In this document: one piece after another, positions 1 through 8,987 of the stretch
Layout of the letters: every line of letters starts with the position of its first letter
How positions within the stretch are numbered: position 1 is the stretch's first letter
NCBI GenBank assembly: GCA_020636105.1
Contig: JACJYL010000001.1
Location: forward strand, 4,231,001 to 4,295,000
Length of the DNA: 64,000 nt
Source of the DNA: Lewinellaceae bacterium
GTDB lineage: Bacteria; Bacteroidota; Bacteroidia; Chitinophagales; Saprospiraceae
Reading direction: 5' to 3'
The notes under the pieces: generated by a model
The model's database searches: none
What the model was told of the DNA's origin: nothing
Seen by the model: the letters and a program-made list of their open reading frames with translations, nothing else
Translations under genes and position numbers: made by a program

Positions 1-252
1 ACTCATTCATTCATCCAATACCTCGAACCGGATGAAAAGGGTGTTTTTGTCGAGAAAGAAATCCGTATTTTGCCGGAGGAGACGGAAGCGGTAAAAAAAA
101 TGATCGTTATGACTCATCGCAATATCATGGAACATCAGTTTTATGAAGGGTGCGGCGAACCTGATTGTTCCTGGTGTTCCTTTGTAAAAGACAATGTTTT
201 CCCGGAGCGTTTTAGCGATCCGGAGATTGAAGCACTGGACGATAATATGTAA
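1..252 (+). CDS. C-terminal end of a helicase/PD-(D/E)XK nuclease-type protein (5' partial)
   Basis: The reading frame is open from the first base of the window and stops at 250-252, so only the last 83 residues are present. They contain the cysteine motif GCGEPDCSWCSFV (C-x4-C-x2-C). This motif closes the RecB-like nuclease domain of UvrD/AddB-type helicase-nucleases in Bacteroidota, where such cysteines, with one further upstream, can hold an iron-sulfur cluster. The upstream cysteine, helicase motifs and nuclease residues lie outside the window. The likely role is ATP-dependent DNA end processing or repair in the cytoplasm. A stand-alone Cas4-like nuclease is the alternative. The family is inferred from the motif alone. 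Confidence 0.6.
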   Translation, partial: THSFIQYLEPDEKGVFVEKEIRILPEETEAVKKMIVMTHRNIMEHQFYEGCGEPDCSWCSFVKDNVFPERFSDPEIEALDDNM

Positions 253-482
253 GTTACCTCACTGAAAAATTCAGACAGGATATCGAACGGATCAACCGCG
301 GCCGCTAAATCTCAGGGCTTTCCTTATGCCTGGAGTTTTCCGGAAGCAAACCCAAAAGTGGCTCAACCAGTTTAAGGCTTTTGTGGAGCGGGTTAATCCC
401 TGGAATAACTATATTTGCGCCTTTTGAAGCGAGAATCCGTAATCTCACGGGGGGCTCCGGGGGTAATTTATATTTTCAACTT
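253..482. other. Intergenic stretch with no gene seen
   Basis: These 230 bases separate the helicase end from the acyltransferase. A frame directly behind the stop at 250-252 stays open to 372-374, but it has no start codon and no recognisable protein similarity. The acyltransferase frame extends upstream to 381, but that extension looks non-coding. A T-rich segment around 466-482 may carry the promoter; no clear TAnnTTTG element was found. Confidence 0.4.
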
Positions 483-1835
483 ATGATAAAAACAAAAAAA
501 ACGATTTTATATCTCCTCTTGCGCGAATGGTGTTTTATCGGAACCCGATTGTATTTTAAGAAAGTGGAGACCAAATATTTGGAAGACTTTCCGAGGGATA
601 AACCCGTCATTTTTGTCGGCAATCACTGCAATACCTTTATTGATCCCATTCTCATGGCGGTGAATACCCACAGCTATCCTGCTTACCTCGCCACTGCCGC
701 GGCATTTAGAAATCCAACTCTTGCCAAATTTCTATATGCCATTCGCATGCTGCCGGTTTATCGACAAAGAGATGGGGGGGATCCGATAAAGAAAAACGAA
801 GAGATCTTCAATATTTCGATTCAGCAGCTGGAAGCCAACATGCAATTTGTAATATTCCCGGAGGGCAGCCATACGCCTTTCCGCCGGTTGAGGGATTTTA
901 AAAAAGGCTTTGCCCGGATAGGTTTTGAAGCTTTGAACAGAAATAACGGAGCATTGGATGTACTGATTGTTCCCGTAGGGGTGGAATACCGCCAGTATCG
1001 AAAGATGCACCAGGAAGTTTTACAAACTTTTGGCAAGGCGATTCCCTTGAAAAATTATTGGGAATCTTACCAAAAAGATAATGCGTTGACGTTGGTTCAA
1101 TTGAAGAATGATGTTTATAAGGAACTTAAGGAATTAATGATTCATATTCCCACCGAAGAACATTACGAGGCTGTAGAGTCCCTGCGGAATTTTACCCGGC
1201 CATGGTTGTATGATTTTTTGGGGTTGAAAAATCCGGATCTCTACGATAAATTCCTTGCAGAAAAGAAAATGATCGCCAGCCAAACGGCCTTTGAAACCGA
1301 AAAGCCCGAGGAGATGGAATCCTTTGCCCGGAAAATAACCGATTATCAAAAAGCACTGGATAAACAAAATTTCAGGAACCACCTGGTTCAAAACCCTCCT
1401 GACATACTAAAGATGGCTTTTCAGTTCCTTTTGATGATTTTGTTCCTGCCGATTTACCTGCTTGGAGTGATCACCAGTTACATTCCCTATAAATTACCGG
1501 TAGTTATTTCCAAAAAACTTTTTAAGGATACCATGTATTATGGGGCGGCTAATTACGCAGGCGGGTTGTTGTTTTTTACCATTTCCTGGATCGTGGAAAC
1601 CCTCCTGGTTCAAATGATTTTTCACAATGGCTGGATTACCCTTGCTTTTGCATTGCTTATGCCTGTTGCATCATTTTTCTCTTTCAGGTACTGGATCGCT
1701 TTGAAAAAATTATGGCATGGCTGGCGGTATATTATTTTTAGCAAAACAAAACCGGAACAGGCAAAAAACCTGAGGGAACAACATGAATCCATTATTAAAG
1801 AAACTGCACAAATGATGAAAGCGTTTGGAGCATAA
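483..1835 (+). CDS. PlsC-like 1-acylglycerol-3-phosphate acyltransferase family protein
   Basis: This 450-residue protein has the LPLAT/PlsC acyltransferase fold signature in its first half: the catalytic NHxxxxD block appears as NHCNTFID (about residues 42-49) and the substrate-binding block as FPEGSH (about 125-130). The family moves an acyl chain to lysophosphatidate or a related lipid acceptor at the inner membrane. The second half carries three or four hydrophobic segments (about 305-430), so the protein is longer than minimal PlsC (about 240 residues) and membrane anchored. The start is placed at 483 because the residues encoded between 381 and 483 are atypical and the family similarity begins at MIKTKKTILYLLL. 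The acceptor lipid cannot be told from sequence. Confidence 0.8.
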   Translation: MIKTKKTILYLLLREWCFIGTRLYFKKVETKYLEDFPRDKPVIFVGNHCNTFIDPILMAVNTHSYPAYLATAAAFRNPTLAKFLYAIRMLPVYRQRDGGDPIKKNEEIFNISIQQLEANMQFVIFPEGSHTPFRRLRDFKKGFARIGFEALNRNNGALDVLIVPVGVEYRQYRKMHQEVLQTFGKAIPLKNYWESYQKDNALTLVQLKNDVYKELKELMIHIPTEEHYEAVESLRNFTRPWLYDFLGLKNPDLYDKFLAEKKMIASQTAFETEKPEEMESFARKITDYQKALDKQNFRNHLVQNPPDILKMAFQFLLMILFLPIYLLGVITSYIPYKLPVVISKKLFKDTMYYGAANYAGGLLFFTISWIVETLLVQMIFHNGWITLAFALLMPVASFFSFRYWIALKKLWHGWRYIIFSKTKPEQAKNLREQHESIIKETAQMMKAFGA

Positions 1836-1885
1836 TGGAAAATGCTTTGTAGGGTCTGCACATTAATTTACAATAGTTTTTCCGC

Positions 1886-3061
1886 ATGAATAAGGATAAA
1901 ATTTTAAGGGATCTGGCTTCCCTGATCGGCCAGAACAAAAAACAGATCATCGATCACAATAAACGGGATCTTGCCAATGCCGCAGATCTCGATGCTACCC
2001 TGCTGGACAGGCTCAGGGTGGATGAAAAGAAGGTCAACGGCATGGTGAATGCGATTGAGGAAGTGATCCGGATCGAAGACCCGGAAAATAAATTACTGGA
2101 CGAATACCGCCATCCCAACGGGATGCTGGTTCAAAACAAAGTGGTTCCTTTTGGCAATATCCTGATCATTTACGAATCACGCCCCGATGTGACCATCGAA
2201 GCTGCCATCAGCGCCTTTAAAGCCGGCAACCGGATCTTCCTGAAAGGAGGCAAAGAAGCGGTGTTTACAAACACCTTTCTCGTAGGACTTTGGCACCAGG
2301 CCCTTCAACAAAACAATGAAGATATCGGCTTTGTCACCTACCTCAACCTAAACCGGCAGGAAACACAGGATCTTATTGAGAAAAATCCTTACCGGATCGA
2401 CCTCATCATCCCGCGTGGGGGCGACGGACTCATCCATTACATCAAATCAAACACCAGCGTACCCCTCCTGATCAGCGGGCGTGGGAATAATTTTGTGTAT
2501 GTGCACGAGGATGCCGATTTTGATATGGCCATCGACATCATCGTGAACGGCAAAAGTCGCCTGAGCGTGTGCAATGCTACCGATAAGGTCTTGTTCCATC
2601 GAAACCTTCCGGAGCTGGATTCAAAATTATCCAGACTGGTGAGCAGGTTAGCCGCCGCCCAAATCCACGTTTTGGGCACTCCGGAAATGAATAAAAAAAA
2701 TGAAGCCATTGAGCCTGTTGAGAATGAAGCGATATTTTATGAAGAATTCCTGGCACCAAAAATCCTGTTCGCGGCCGTGGATTCCCTGGAGGAAGCCATA
2801 GGAAAGATCAACCAATTCTCGGGCGGGCATTCCGCAAGCATCGTATGCAGTGATGAGCAAGCGGCAGGAACCTTTCAGAACAAGGTCGATTGTGCGGCAG
2901 TGTACCACAATGCTTCGACAAGGTTCACCGATGGAGGGGAGTTCGGGATGGGAGCGGAGATTGCCATCAGTACCCAAAAACTGCATTTCAGGGGACCATT
3001 GGGGTTGTCGCAGCTGGTAACCAATAAATGGTTCGTTTACGGAAACGGTCAAATTCGTTAA
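1886..3061 (+). CDS. proA: Gamma-glutamyl phosphate reductase (glutamate-5-semialdehyde dehydrogenase)
   Basis: ProA reduces L-glutamyl-5-phosphate with NADPH to glutamate-5-semialdehyde, the second step of proline synthesis in the cytoplasm. The 391-residue protein shows the family block YESRPDVTIEA (about residues 96-106), the catalytic cysteine in SVCNATDK (Cys229) and the C-terminal RFTDGGEFGMGAEIAIST block. The length is slightly short of the usual 410-420 residues. proB follows 2 bp after the stop, so the two genes form a proA-proB operon, the reverse of the proBA order in many bacteria. The ATG at 1886 gives a normal N-terminus. The identification is firm. Confidence 0.95.
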   Translation: MNKDKILRDLASLIGQNKKQIIDHNKRDLANAADLDATLLDRLRVDEKKVNGMVNAIEEVIRIEDPENKLLDEYRHPNGMLVQNKVVPFGNILIIYESRPDVTIEAAISAFKAGNRIFLKGGKEAVFTNTFLVGLWHQALQQNNEDIGFVTYLNLNRQETQDLIEKNPYRIDLIIPRGGDGLIHYIKSNTSVPLLISGRGNNFVYVHEDADFDMAIDIIVNGKSRLSVCNATDKVLFHRNLPELDSKLSRLVSRLAAAQIHVLGTPEMNKKNEAIEPVENEAIFYEEFLAPKILFAAVDSLEEAIGKINQFSGGHSASIVCSDEQAAGTFQNKVDCAAVYHNASTRFTDGGEFGMGAEIAISTQKLHFRGPLGLSQLVTNKWFVYGNGQIR

Positions 3062-3063
3062 AA

Positions 3064-3840
3064 ATGGACAAAAAGGATATTTTGGTGCTAAAACTCGGTT
3101 CTTCGGTATTGACCAACGGGACCAACAGGATCTCCAGGGGGAAGTTAGAAGATGTCGCTTTCCAGCTCTCGGAATTGAGGACAAAATACAGGATCGTGCT
3201 GGTCTCTTCAGGGGCTATTGCCACCGCACGTCAGTTCATCGAACCCGGCGATTGGGCAAATGCTGTGGCCTCCAAGCAGGCCATGTCGGCCATCGGGCAG
3301 CCCAAGCTCATGCAGATCTACTTCGAGGTATTCAATGATTACCACCTGAAAATCGCCCAGTGTTTGCTGACCTACCGTGATTTTGTCAATCCGGTGTCCA
3401 GAGAAAACACCTACAATACGTTGATGGAGTTGATGAACCACAGTTACGTGCCTATCATTAACGAAAACGATACTGTGGCAGTGGACGAAATTGTCCTGGG
3501 GGATAACGATAAATTGTCGGCCAAAGTAGCTACCCTGCTGGGCGCAAAAACCCTGATCCTCGCTTCGGATATCGATGGGCTCTACGATAGTAACCCGCAT
3601 TTGAATCCGGAGGCGAAGCTGGTGACGGATATTTCCGACTTTTCAGCCATCAGCCGATATATCGAAGAAAAAGACTCGGGCCCCGGAACCGGCGGCATGA
3701 CCTCGAAACTTGAAGCGGCCCGGATTTGTGCCGAAGAAGGAATCGAGACCATCATTGTGAACGGGCGAAGGAGCAGATTCCTGCTGGATTGTTTTGAAAA
3801 TAAAATCCCCTTTTCGAAGTTTTCAGAGGAAGAGAAATAA
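3064..3840 (+). CDS. proB: Glutamate 5-kinase, short form without PUA domain
   Basis: ProB phosphorylates the gamma-carboxylate of glutamate with ATP, the first committed step of proline synthesis. The 258-residue protein is an amino acid kinase fold from end to end: KLGSSVLT near the N-terminus, LVSSGAIATAR (phosphate loop), NENDTVAVDE and the nucleotide-binding block GPGTGGMTSKLEAA near the C-terminus. The PUA domain present in E. coli ProB (367 residues) is absent, so RNA binding or feedback properties that depend on it are not expected. The frame is open upstream to 3028 inside proA; the ATG at 3064, two bases after the proA stop, gives the family N-terminus. Confidence 0.95.
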   Translation: MDKKDILVLKLGSSVLTNGTNRISRGKLEDVAFQLSELRTKYRIVLVSSGAIATARQFIEPGDWANAVASKQAMSAIGQPKLMQIYFEVFNDYHLKIAQCLLTYRDFVNPVSRENTYNTLMELMNHSYVPIINENDTVAVDEIVLGDNDKLSAKVATLLGAKTLILASDIDGLYDSNPHLNPEAKLVTDISDFSAISRYIEEKDSGPGTGGMTSKLEAARICAEEGIETIIVNGRRSRFLLDCFENKIPFSKFSEEEK

Positions 3841-4001
3841 ACCGAAAATGCCGGATGGCATCCTTTTTAGGCGTTTGGATCGGCTAACGTAGCGCTGACT
3901 TTAGTCGGCGGACTTCTGTATCCTTTGAAGAGCAAGCGACACTGTAGATCGCACAAGCGTATCGCTCATCCATTATAGATCATGCACAAAACCACAATAC
4001 A

Positions 4002-4029
4002 AAAAGCCCGATTAAACGGAAAGGCTTTT
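4002..4029 (+). terminator. Candidate terminator downstream of proAB
   Basis: AAAAGCC (4002-4008) pairs with GGCTTTT (4023-4029) across a 14-base loop. The right arm ends in a T run and the left arm in an A run, so it could act on either strand. It lies 160 bp past proB. The stem is short, so confidence is moderate. Confidence 0.4.
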
Positions 4030-4257
4030 GATTTCGTTTCATTATCTGTGTATTTTCTGAGGCTCGGGCCTGCAAACCTTACAGGCATATTCCGGCCAAA
4101 GTTATAAACCTTGATCATTGGCTCCGATTCGTAAAGCCTAAAATCATTTCAGGTTGTCTAAACATAAACTCCATTGAAATATTGCCATTCAGGAAACCCT
4201 CTTCAATCGTTGGTGCATTTATTAATGCAAAACAGCATACTTTTAACCACATTCAAT

Positions 4258-4287
4258 TTCTTTTCAGTCCCATAATCTCTATCTTTG
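4258..4287 (+). promoter_or_regulatory. Bacteroidota-type promoter for the envelope gene block
   Basis: TATCTTTG at 4280-4287 matches the -7 consensus TAnnTTTG exactly. Nineteen bases upstream lies TTC (4258-4260) within a TTTC context, one base off the -33 TTG. Transcription would begin about 25 bases before the ATG at 4320. Confidence 0.6.
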
Positions 4288-4319
4288 GTCTTCTGCCTTG
4301 AAAAATGCAGCTATAAAGT

Positions 4320-5039
4320 ATGAAGAACTTGTCAGCGCTCCTTTTGGGGGTATGGCTATTAGCCTATACCACTGCTCTTCCTGCCCAGGATACCAGGAAA
4401 TCTGATGTACTGTTGCAGTGCGTCGAGCGGTATTACGGAACGAACGATCTTTTGGTCAACGGAAGACCTTACCTGCCTACCAACACCAGGGCATCCGGTT
4501 ATCCTTTTTTCGGGAACAGTGATTTTTACAAAGGAACCCTGTATGTCAAGGATCTGAAATTCGAAGCCGTCGATATTAAATACGATATTGAAAAGGATCA
4601 ACTCGTTTTAAGGCAGACCCTGACCAATGGAATCCCGGTGCAGGTGATCGTGACCCCGGCTTTGGTCGATTCTTTCCGGATGGGGGCTAACCTTTTTGTC
4701 CAAACGAATGGAATATCGGATGAAACAACCGGGTCTGTTTTTTTAAAGCAACTGTATGTCGGGACTCTTGGGTTTTATCAAAAAAATCTGAAGCTCTTTT
4801 ATCCCAGTTTTACCCAGGTACATCCTTTCGGGAAATATGGCGACCCGGAAGTAAGCTATTTTCTTGTTTCGGATGGCGTGATGCATGAGGTGAAGAATAA
4901 AAAAACTTTCCTCGAATATTTCGGCGCACAAAAACGGTCGGTCAAAAAATTTATGAAACAAAATGACATCCGTTTCAAAAAAGCTACCGACGCTCAATTT
5001 TATAACCTGTTGAAATACTGCGATGAACTCAATCTATAA
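4320..5039 (+). CDS. Secreted protein of unknown function upstream of a TonB receptor
   Basis: This 239-residue protein starts with a signal peptide (hydrophobic stretch LLLGVWLLAYTTALPAQ, likely cleaved near residue 23) and has no lipobox and no further membrane segment, so it is predicted to be periplasmic or outer-membrane associated. The family was not recognised. The mature part is rich in Tyr and Phe and in alternating polar/hydrophobic stretches, which suggests beta structure, and it ends in a helical KxxxxxxQFYNLLKYCDELN-like tail. The stop overlaps the start of the TonB receptor gene by 17 bases, which implies translational coupling and a shared role at the outer membrane, for example as an accessory to that receptor. 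The promoter at 4258-4287 serves this gene first. Confidence 0.7.
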   Translation: MKNLSALLLGVWLLAYTTALPAQDTRKSDVLLQCVERYYGTNDLLVNGRPYLPTNTRASGYPFFGNSDFYKGTLYVKDLKFEAVDIKYDIEKDQLVLRQTLTNGIPVQVIVTPALVDSFRMGANLFVQTNGISDETTGSVFLKQLYVGTLGFYQKNLKLFYPSFTQVHPFGKYGDPEVSYFLVSDGVMHEVKNKKTFLEYFGAQKRSVKKFMKQNDIRFKKATDAQFYNLLKYCDELNL

Positions 5040-7824
5040 AATATTCAAACCTTTTTTATTTCTGCCGATCCTTCTGGCCATATTGTTTCTTCCCGTATTG
5101 GCAGGAGCCCAGACGACAGCGCCCGTAGTAGATGTTTCTTTCAGCGGTTTATCCTGGGATGATTTTGTGCAAAAGGCGGAAAAAACTTTGGGCTTAAAGT
5201 TTTACTATGATGCAGAAGCGTTTAACGACATCAGGTTGGGAGCGATTGAGGAGCCTGTTCGGGTTACCGTTTTCCTCAGCCGAAACCTGGAGCCCCGGGG
5301 GATAAAAGTGGCACTGGATCGAAATGGCAATATTTTCCTCACCAAAGGAGAAGCTATCGTTACAGAACTCTCAGAGGATATTTATCCAATAGTCATATCG
5401 GATCAGCCTTCTGAAGGAGAAACAGGAAAGGAGCAAAGCGATTTTATTGAGACTAAAAAAGAACACCTGGCCAAGGTTTTGGTCATAGGGAGTAAAAAAG
5501 AAGGGATTAAAGAAAGGAAGGCCACCCTGAGCGGTTACCTGTATGAAACGGAAGAGAAAATACCGGTTTTTGGGGCTACCATTCTCATTGAAGAACTGGG
5601 TATTGGAACGGCCACGGATGAAGACGGCTTTTACAAACTTCGTGTAGATAAAGGCAATTACACCCTGCTGATCAATGAACTGAATCATGCGGAACAGAGA
5701 ATTCGATTGCAGTTGCTTTCCAGCGGTACAAAAGATTTTTACCTCGAATCAAAATCCATTACGCTGGAAGGGGTTGTGGTGACTTCTGACCGGTACGACA
5801 AAGTTCAAAACACTAAAATGGGGTTTGAGCGGCTCAGCACCAATAGCATTAAAGAGATCCCGCTGGTATTGGGAGAAAGGGATATTCTTAAGGTAGCTAC
5901 TTTGCTGCCCGGCATCCAGAGTGTAGGGGAAGGCGCTGCAGGATTTAACGTAAGAGGAAGTCCGGCGGATCAAAACCTTTTTTATATCGATAATGTGCCG
6001 GTTTACAATACCTCCCACCTGTTCGGCTTTTTCTCGGTTTTTAATTCCGATGCCATCAGCGAGTTTTCGCTCTCGAAAAGCAATATTCCGGCCAGATTCG
6101 GCGGACGGCTGGCCTCCATTTTTGATATTAAAGCCAAAGAAGGGGATAATCAGCAGGTAAAGGTAAGGGGCGGCATCAGCCCCATCACCGGCAGTGTTTT
6201 GGTGGAAGGGCCGATAAAGAAAGAAAAGAGCAGCTTTTTGGTTGGCGTACGCTCCACTTATTCCAACTGGATACTGAAACTCATCAAGAATCCTGATTTC
6301 AACAAGACCAAAGTATTTTTTGCCGATGCGATTGCCAAGTTCAATTTTAACATCAACGAGAAAAACAAATTACAGGCCTTCGGTTATTACAGTTTCGATA
6401 AAATCAATTTTGCCGGGAACACGCGTTTTGATATGGGCAACGAAGGCGCCTCCATTTCCTGGAAACGCTTTTTAAACGACAAGAGCAACCTGGATTTTTC
6501 CGTCGTTTACAGCAAATATGCCCTGGAGACAGAAAACAATGAAGTGGCCTTCGAAGCTTATCGCCAAAACAATGTCCTTCAGCATAAAGAAGCCAAACTG
6601 GATTTTACCCTTAGACCCAATACACAACACATACTTTCATTTGGCACCAATGCCATTTTATACGATATCGACCGCGGAACCTTTGAACCGGCCGGAGAGT
6701 CAAGCCAGGTCATTGGCAAAGACCTGGGAATGGAAAGAGGAGTTGAATCCGGGGTGTTCGTCAGTGAGGAATGGAGTCCCTCCCCACGGCTGTCAATCAT
6801 CGCAGGCTTGAGGTATAATTTTTACGCCTACCTTGGTCCCCAGGCGGTGTTCAAATACAAAGATGGCCAGATCAAGGAACCGGGTAGTATCATCGATACC
6901 CTGAATTTTTCAAGGAATGAACCCGTTAAGGTTTATTCCGGACTGGACTACCGGGTGGCGGCCAAGTATAACATCAACCCGGACTGGTCTGTCAAGGCTT
7001 CTTACAACAAATTGCACCAATACATTTTCCTGCTGTCCAATACGATCGCCCTGTCGCCCACCGATAAGTGGAAATTGACGGATTACAACATTGAACCCAT
7101 GGAGGGGCAGCAAATTTCCATGGGCATTTATACCTATTTAATGAATAAACGGTTTGAGTTTTCAGTGGAAGGGTATTACAAAAAAGTGGACAAACTGGTT
7201 GAATACAGGGATGGCGCAGACCTGCTCGTCAATGAAGTGCCGGAATGGGATATTTTGCAGGGCGACCTCGATGTTTATGGATTGGAACTGATGCTCAAAA
7301 AACCGGGAGGACGTTTCAACGGATGGATGAATTATACTTATTCCACGGCCAATGTATTGGTAAACGGACCGATAGAAGGGGAGCAGATCAATTTTGGAAA
7401 TCCTTACCCGGCCAATCACGACAAACCGCATTCGCTGAATGTAGTCGCCAATTATAAATTCATCAGGAGGTTCAGCCTTTCGGCCAACCTGGTTTATTCC
7501 ACCGGTAAACCGATTACTTACCCGACAACCGTTTATTACCAGGGAGGCATTCAATTGGTCAACTTTACCTCCAGGAATAAATACCGGGTGCCCGATTACC
7601 TGAGAATGGATCTTTCTGTTAAACTGGAAGGCAACCTCAAAGCCGAAAAATTCATGCATGGGGTTTGGGTCTTCAGCATATATAATATTGCGGGAAGGGA
7701 TAATGTGTACAATGCCTATTTTAAGTCGACCAAAGGAAAGTTAATAGGGTATAAGGTTTCCATTTTTGCCAACCCAATCTTTTCGGTAACGTATAATTTT
7801 AAATTTGGAAACTATGACTATTAG
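5023..7824 (+). CDS. TonB-dependent outer membrane receptor with STN and carboxypeptidase-regulatory domains
   Basis: This 933-residue protein is a TonB-dependent receptor. In order: a signal peptide ending near LAGAQ (residue 30), an STN-like domain (about 35-110), a linker, a CarboxypepD_reg-like beta sandwich starting at about 167 (GYLYETEEKIPVFGATILIE), a plug domain (about 265-375, with GFNVRGSPADQNLFYIDNVP) and a 22-strand-type barrel to the C-terminal aromatic NFKFGNYDY. Such receptors import a ligand with energy from TonB/ExbB/ExbD. An STN domain often passes a signal to an anti-sigma factor, but none lies next to it here. It overlaps both neighbours and is followed by a DUF4249 lipoprotein, a common Bacteroidota pairing. 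The ligand is unknown. Confidence 0.9.
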   Translation: MNSIYKIFKPFLFLPILLAILFLPVLAGAQTTAPVVDVSFSGLSWDDFVQKAEKTLGLKFYYDAEAFNDIRLGAIEEPVRVTVFLSRNLEPRGIKVALDRNGNIFLTKGEAIVTELSEDIYPIVISDQPSEGETGKEQSDFIETKKEHLAKVLVIGSKKEGIKERKATLSGYLYETEEKIPVFGATILIEELGIGTATDEDGFYKLRVDKGNYTLLINELNHAEQRIRLQLLSSGTKDFYLESKSITLEGVVVTSDRYDKVQNTKMGFERLSTNSIKEIPLVLGERDILKVATLLPGIQSVGEGAAGFNVRGSPADQNLFYIDNVPVYNTSHLFGFFSVFNSDAISEFSLSKSNIPARFGGRLASIFDIKAKEGDNQQVKVRGGISPITGSVLVEGPIKKEKSSFLVGVRSTYSNWILKLIKNPDFNKTKVFFADAIAKFNFNINEKNKLQAFGYYSFDKINFAGNTRFDMGNEGASISWKRFLNDKSNLDFSVVYSKYALETENNEVAFEAYRQNNVLQHKEAKLDFTLRPNTQHILSFGTNAILYDIDRGTFEPAGESSQVIGKDLGMERGVESGVFVSEEWSPSPRLSIIAGLRYNFYAYLGPQAVFKYKDGQIKEPGSIIDTLNFSRNEPVKVYSGLDYRVAAKYNINPDWSVKASYNKLHQYIFLLSNTIALSPTDKWKLTDYNIEPMEGQQISMGIYTYLMNKRFEFSVEGYYKKVDKLVEYRDGADLLVNEVPEWDILQGDLDVYGLELMLKKPGGRFNGWMNYTYSTANVLVNGPIEGEQINFGNPYPANHDKPHSLNVVANYKFIRRFSLSANLVYSTGKPITYPTTVYYQGGIQLVNFTSRNKYRVPDYLRMDLSVKLEGNLKAEKFMHGVWVFSIYNIAGRDNVYNAYFKSTKGKLIGYKVSIFANPIFSVTYNFKFGNYDY

Positions 7825-8953
7825 ATGGTACATCCTCCTGGTTTTGGCCTCGGTTTTGTCAGCCTGTGTGGAAGAGTTTCAGCCTAAACTGGATGAATTT
7901 GATAACCTGCTCGTAGTGGATGGGGAAATTACCAATGAAGAGGGCCCTTATACCATAAAACTTTCCGTTTCATCCGGACTGGAGATCATTTCTCCTGAAC
8001 CCGTGACGGGGGCCACTGTTGCCATCGTTGAAGAAAACGGAGTAGCCGAAACCCTTACGGAACAGGAGCCAGGCATTTACCGTACCGCCCCGGGGGGCAT
8101 ACAGGGTACCGTTGGCAAAAAATATAAGCTGATCATTAACCAAAACGGAAAAAATTACGAATCCGAATACGAGCTGCTCAAGCAGCCCACACCTATCGCT
8201 TCCGTTGAGGCAGTCCAGGAATACAAGGCTTTTCCCGATGCCCCCGAAGAGGTTCCCGGCATACAGTTTTATGTCAATACAGGAACTTCGTCCAACGAAA
8301 AAGATTATTACCTCTGGAGCCAGGAAGGCACTTATAAATATGAAGCCAATTTATTGATCTATTTCGTTTATGAGGGTGTTATCAAGGAATTTAAGAATAG
8401 GGATTCTTTGAAAACATGTTACCTGACGTATAAAGTCGGGGAGGTGTATACCGCGAATACAGATAACCTGACCGTGCCTGTAATCACCAACCTTCCCCTT
8501 CATTTTTTACCGGCAACGGATATAAAACTGACCATTCGGTACAGTATGCTGACCCGCCAATATTCCATTACCAAGCAAGCCTATGATTTCTGGCACGCCA
8601 TTGAACGCCAGACTTCCAATGGGGGGGCGTTGTATACATCCCAGCCTTACCAGATAAGGGGAAATTTAACAAATGTCAATAACCCTGACGAACCGGTGCT
8701 CGGGTATTTTATGGTGGCGGGAGTTGCCGAAAACAGAATTTTTGTGGATCGTCCTGAAAATGCTGAAATATACATTGCTGATTGTTTCCTTGATTATATG
8801 GGATATGCGTATATTTTTGGTCTTCCACCTAGTGAATGGCCGATTTACGTGACCCAAGGAGAAGGCGGCGGCAGAGCTGTTGCCTCGGATGGATGTATGG
8901 ATTGCAGGGTAAGCGGAGGAGGGTTACTGCCCCCGCCATTTTGGGAAGAGTGA
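7814..8953 (+). CDS. DUF4249 lipoprotein, first of two paralogues
   Basis: This 379-residue protein has a lipoprotein signal peptide with lipobox LSAC (Cys at about residue 18) and then the DUF4249 pattern: CVEEFQPKLDEFDNLLVVDG, followed by an Ig-like beta domain (GATVAIVEENG) and a C-terminal part with CMDCRVSGGG. DUF4249 proteins are surface-exposed or periplasmic-facing outer membrane lipoproteins found beside TonB receptors; the family's function is not established, but partnership with the receptor is a reasonable inference. ATG at 7814 is preferred over the TTG at 7805; it overlaps the receptor stop by 11 bases. A close paralogue lies at 10796-11989. Confidence 0.88.
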   Translation: MTIRWYILLVLASVLSACVEEFQPKLDEFDNLLVVDGEITNEEGPYTIKLSVSSGLEIISPEPVTGATVAIVEENGVAETLTEQEPGIYRTAPGGIQGTVGKKYKLIINQNGKNYESEYELLKQPTPIASVEAVQEYKAFPDAPEEVPGIQFYVNTGTSSNEKDYYLWSQEGTYKYEANLLIYFVYEGVIKEFKNRDSLKTCYLTYKVGEVYTANTDNLTVPVITNLPLHFLPATDIKLTIRYSMLTRQYSITKQAYDFWHAIERQTSNGGALYTSQPYQIRGNLTNVNNPDEPVLGYFMVAGVAENRIFVDRPENAEIYIADCFLDYMGYAYIFGLPPSEWPIYVTQGEGGGRAVASDGCMDCRVSGGGLLPPPFWEE

Positions 8954-8987
8954 TCCCTTTGAAACAGGGATAATAATTTAAAAATTT

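Larger units (their letters stand above)
3841..4319. other. Intergenic region between proB and the envelope gene block
   Basis: These 479 bases hold no credible gene. They contain a low-GC hairpin at 4002-4029 that can end proAB transcription and a promoter at 4258-4287 for the next genes. The part at 3855-3960 is GC-richer with short palindromes (such as GACTTTAGTC), like other gene-free stretches in this window at 29720-30000 and 43900-44050. It may be remnant repeat DNA. Confidence 0.5.

Noticed and set aside
2648..3184. 178-codon minus-strand frame opposite proA/proB
   Set aside because: Shadow of two firmly identified genes.
3861..3874. 14-base identity between 3861-3874 (TCCTTTTTAGGCGT) and the reverse complement of 29731-29744
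   Set aside because: The match does not extend beyond 14 bases on either side and could be chance; a genome-wide count would be needed to call a repeat family.
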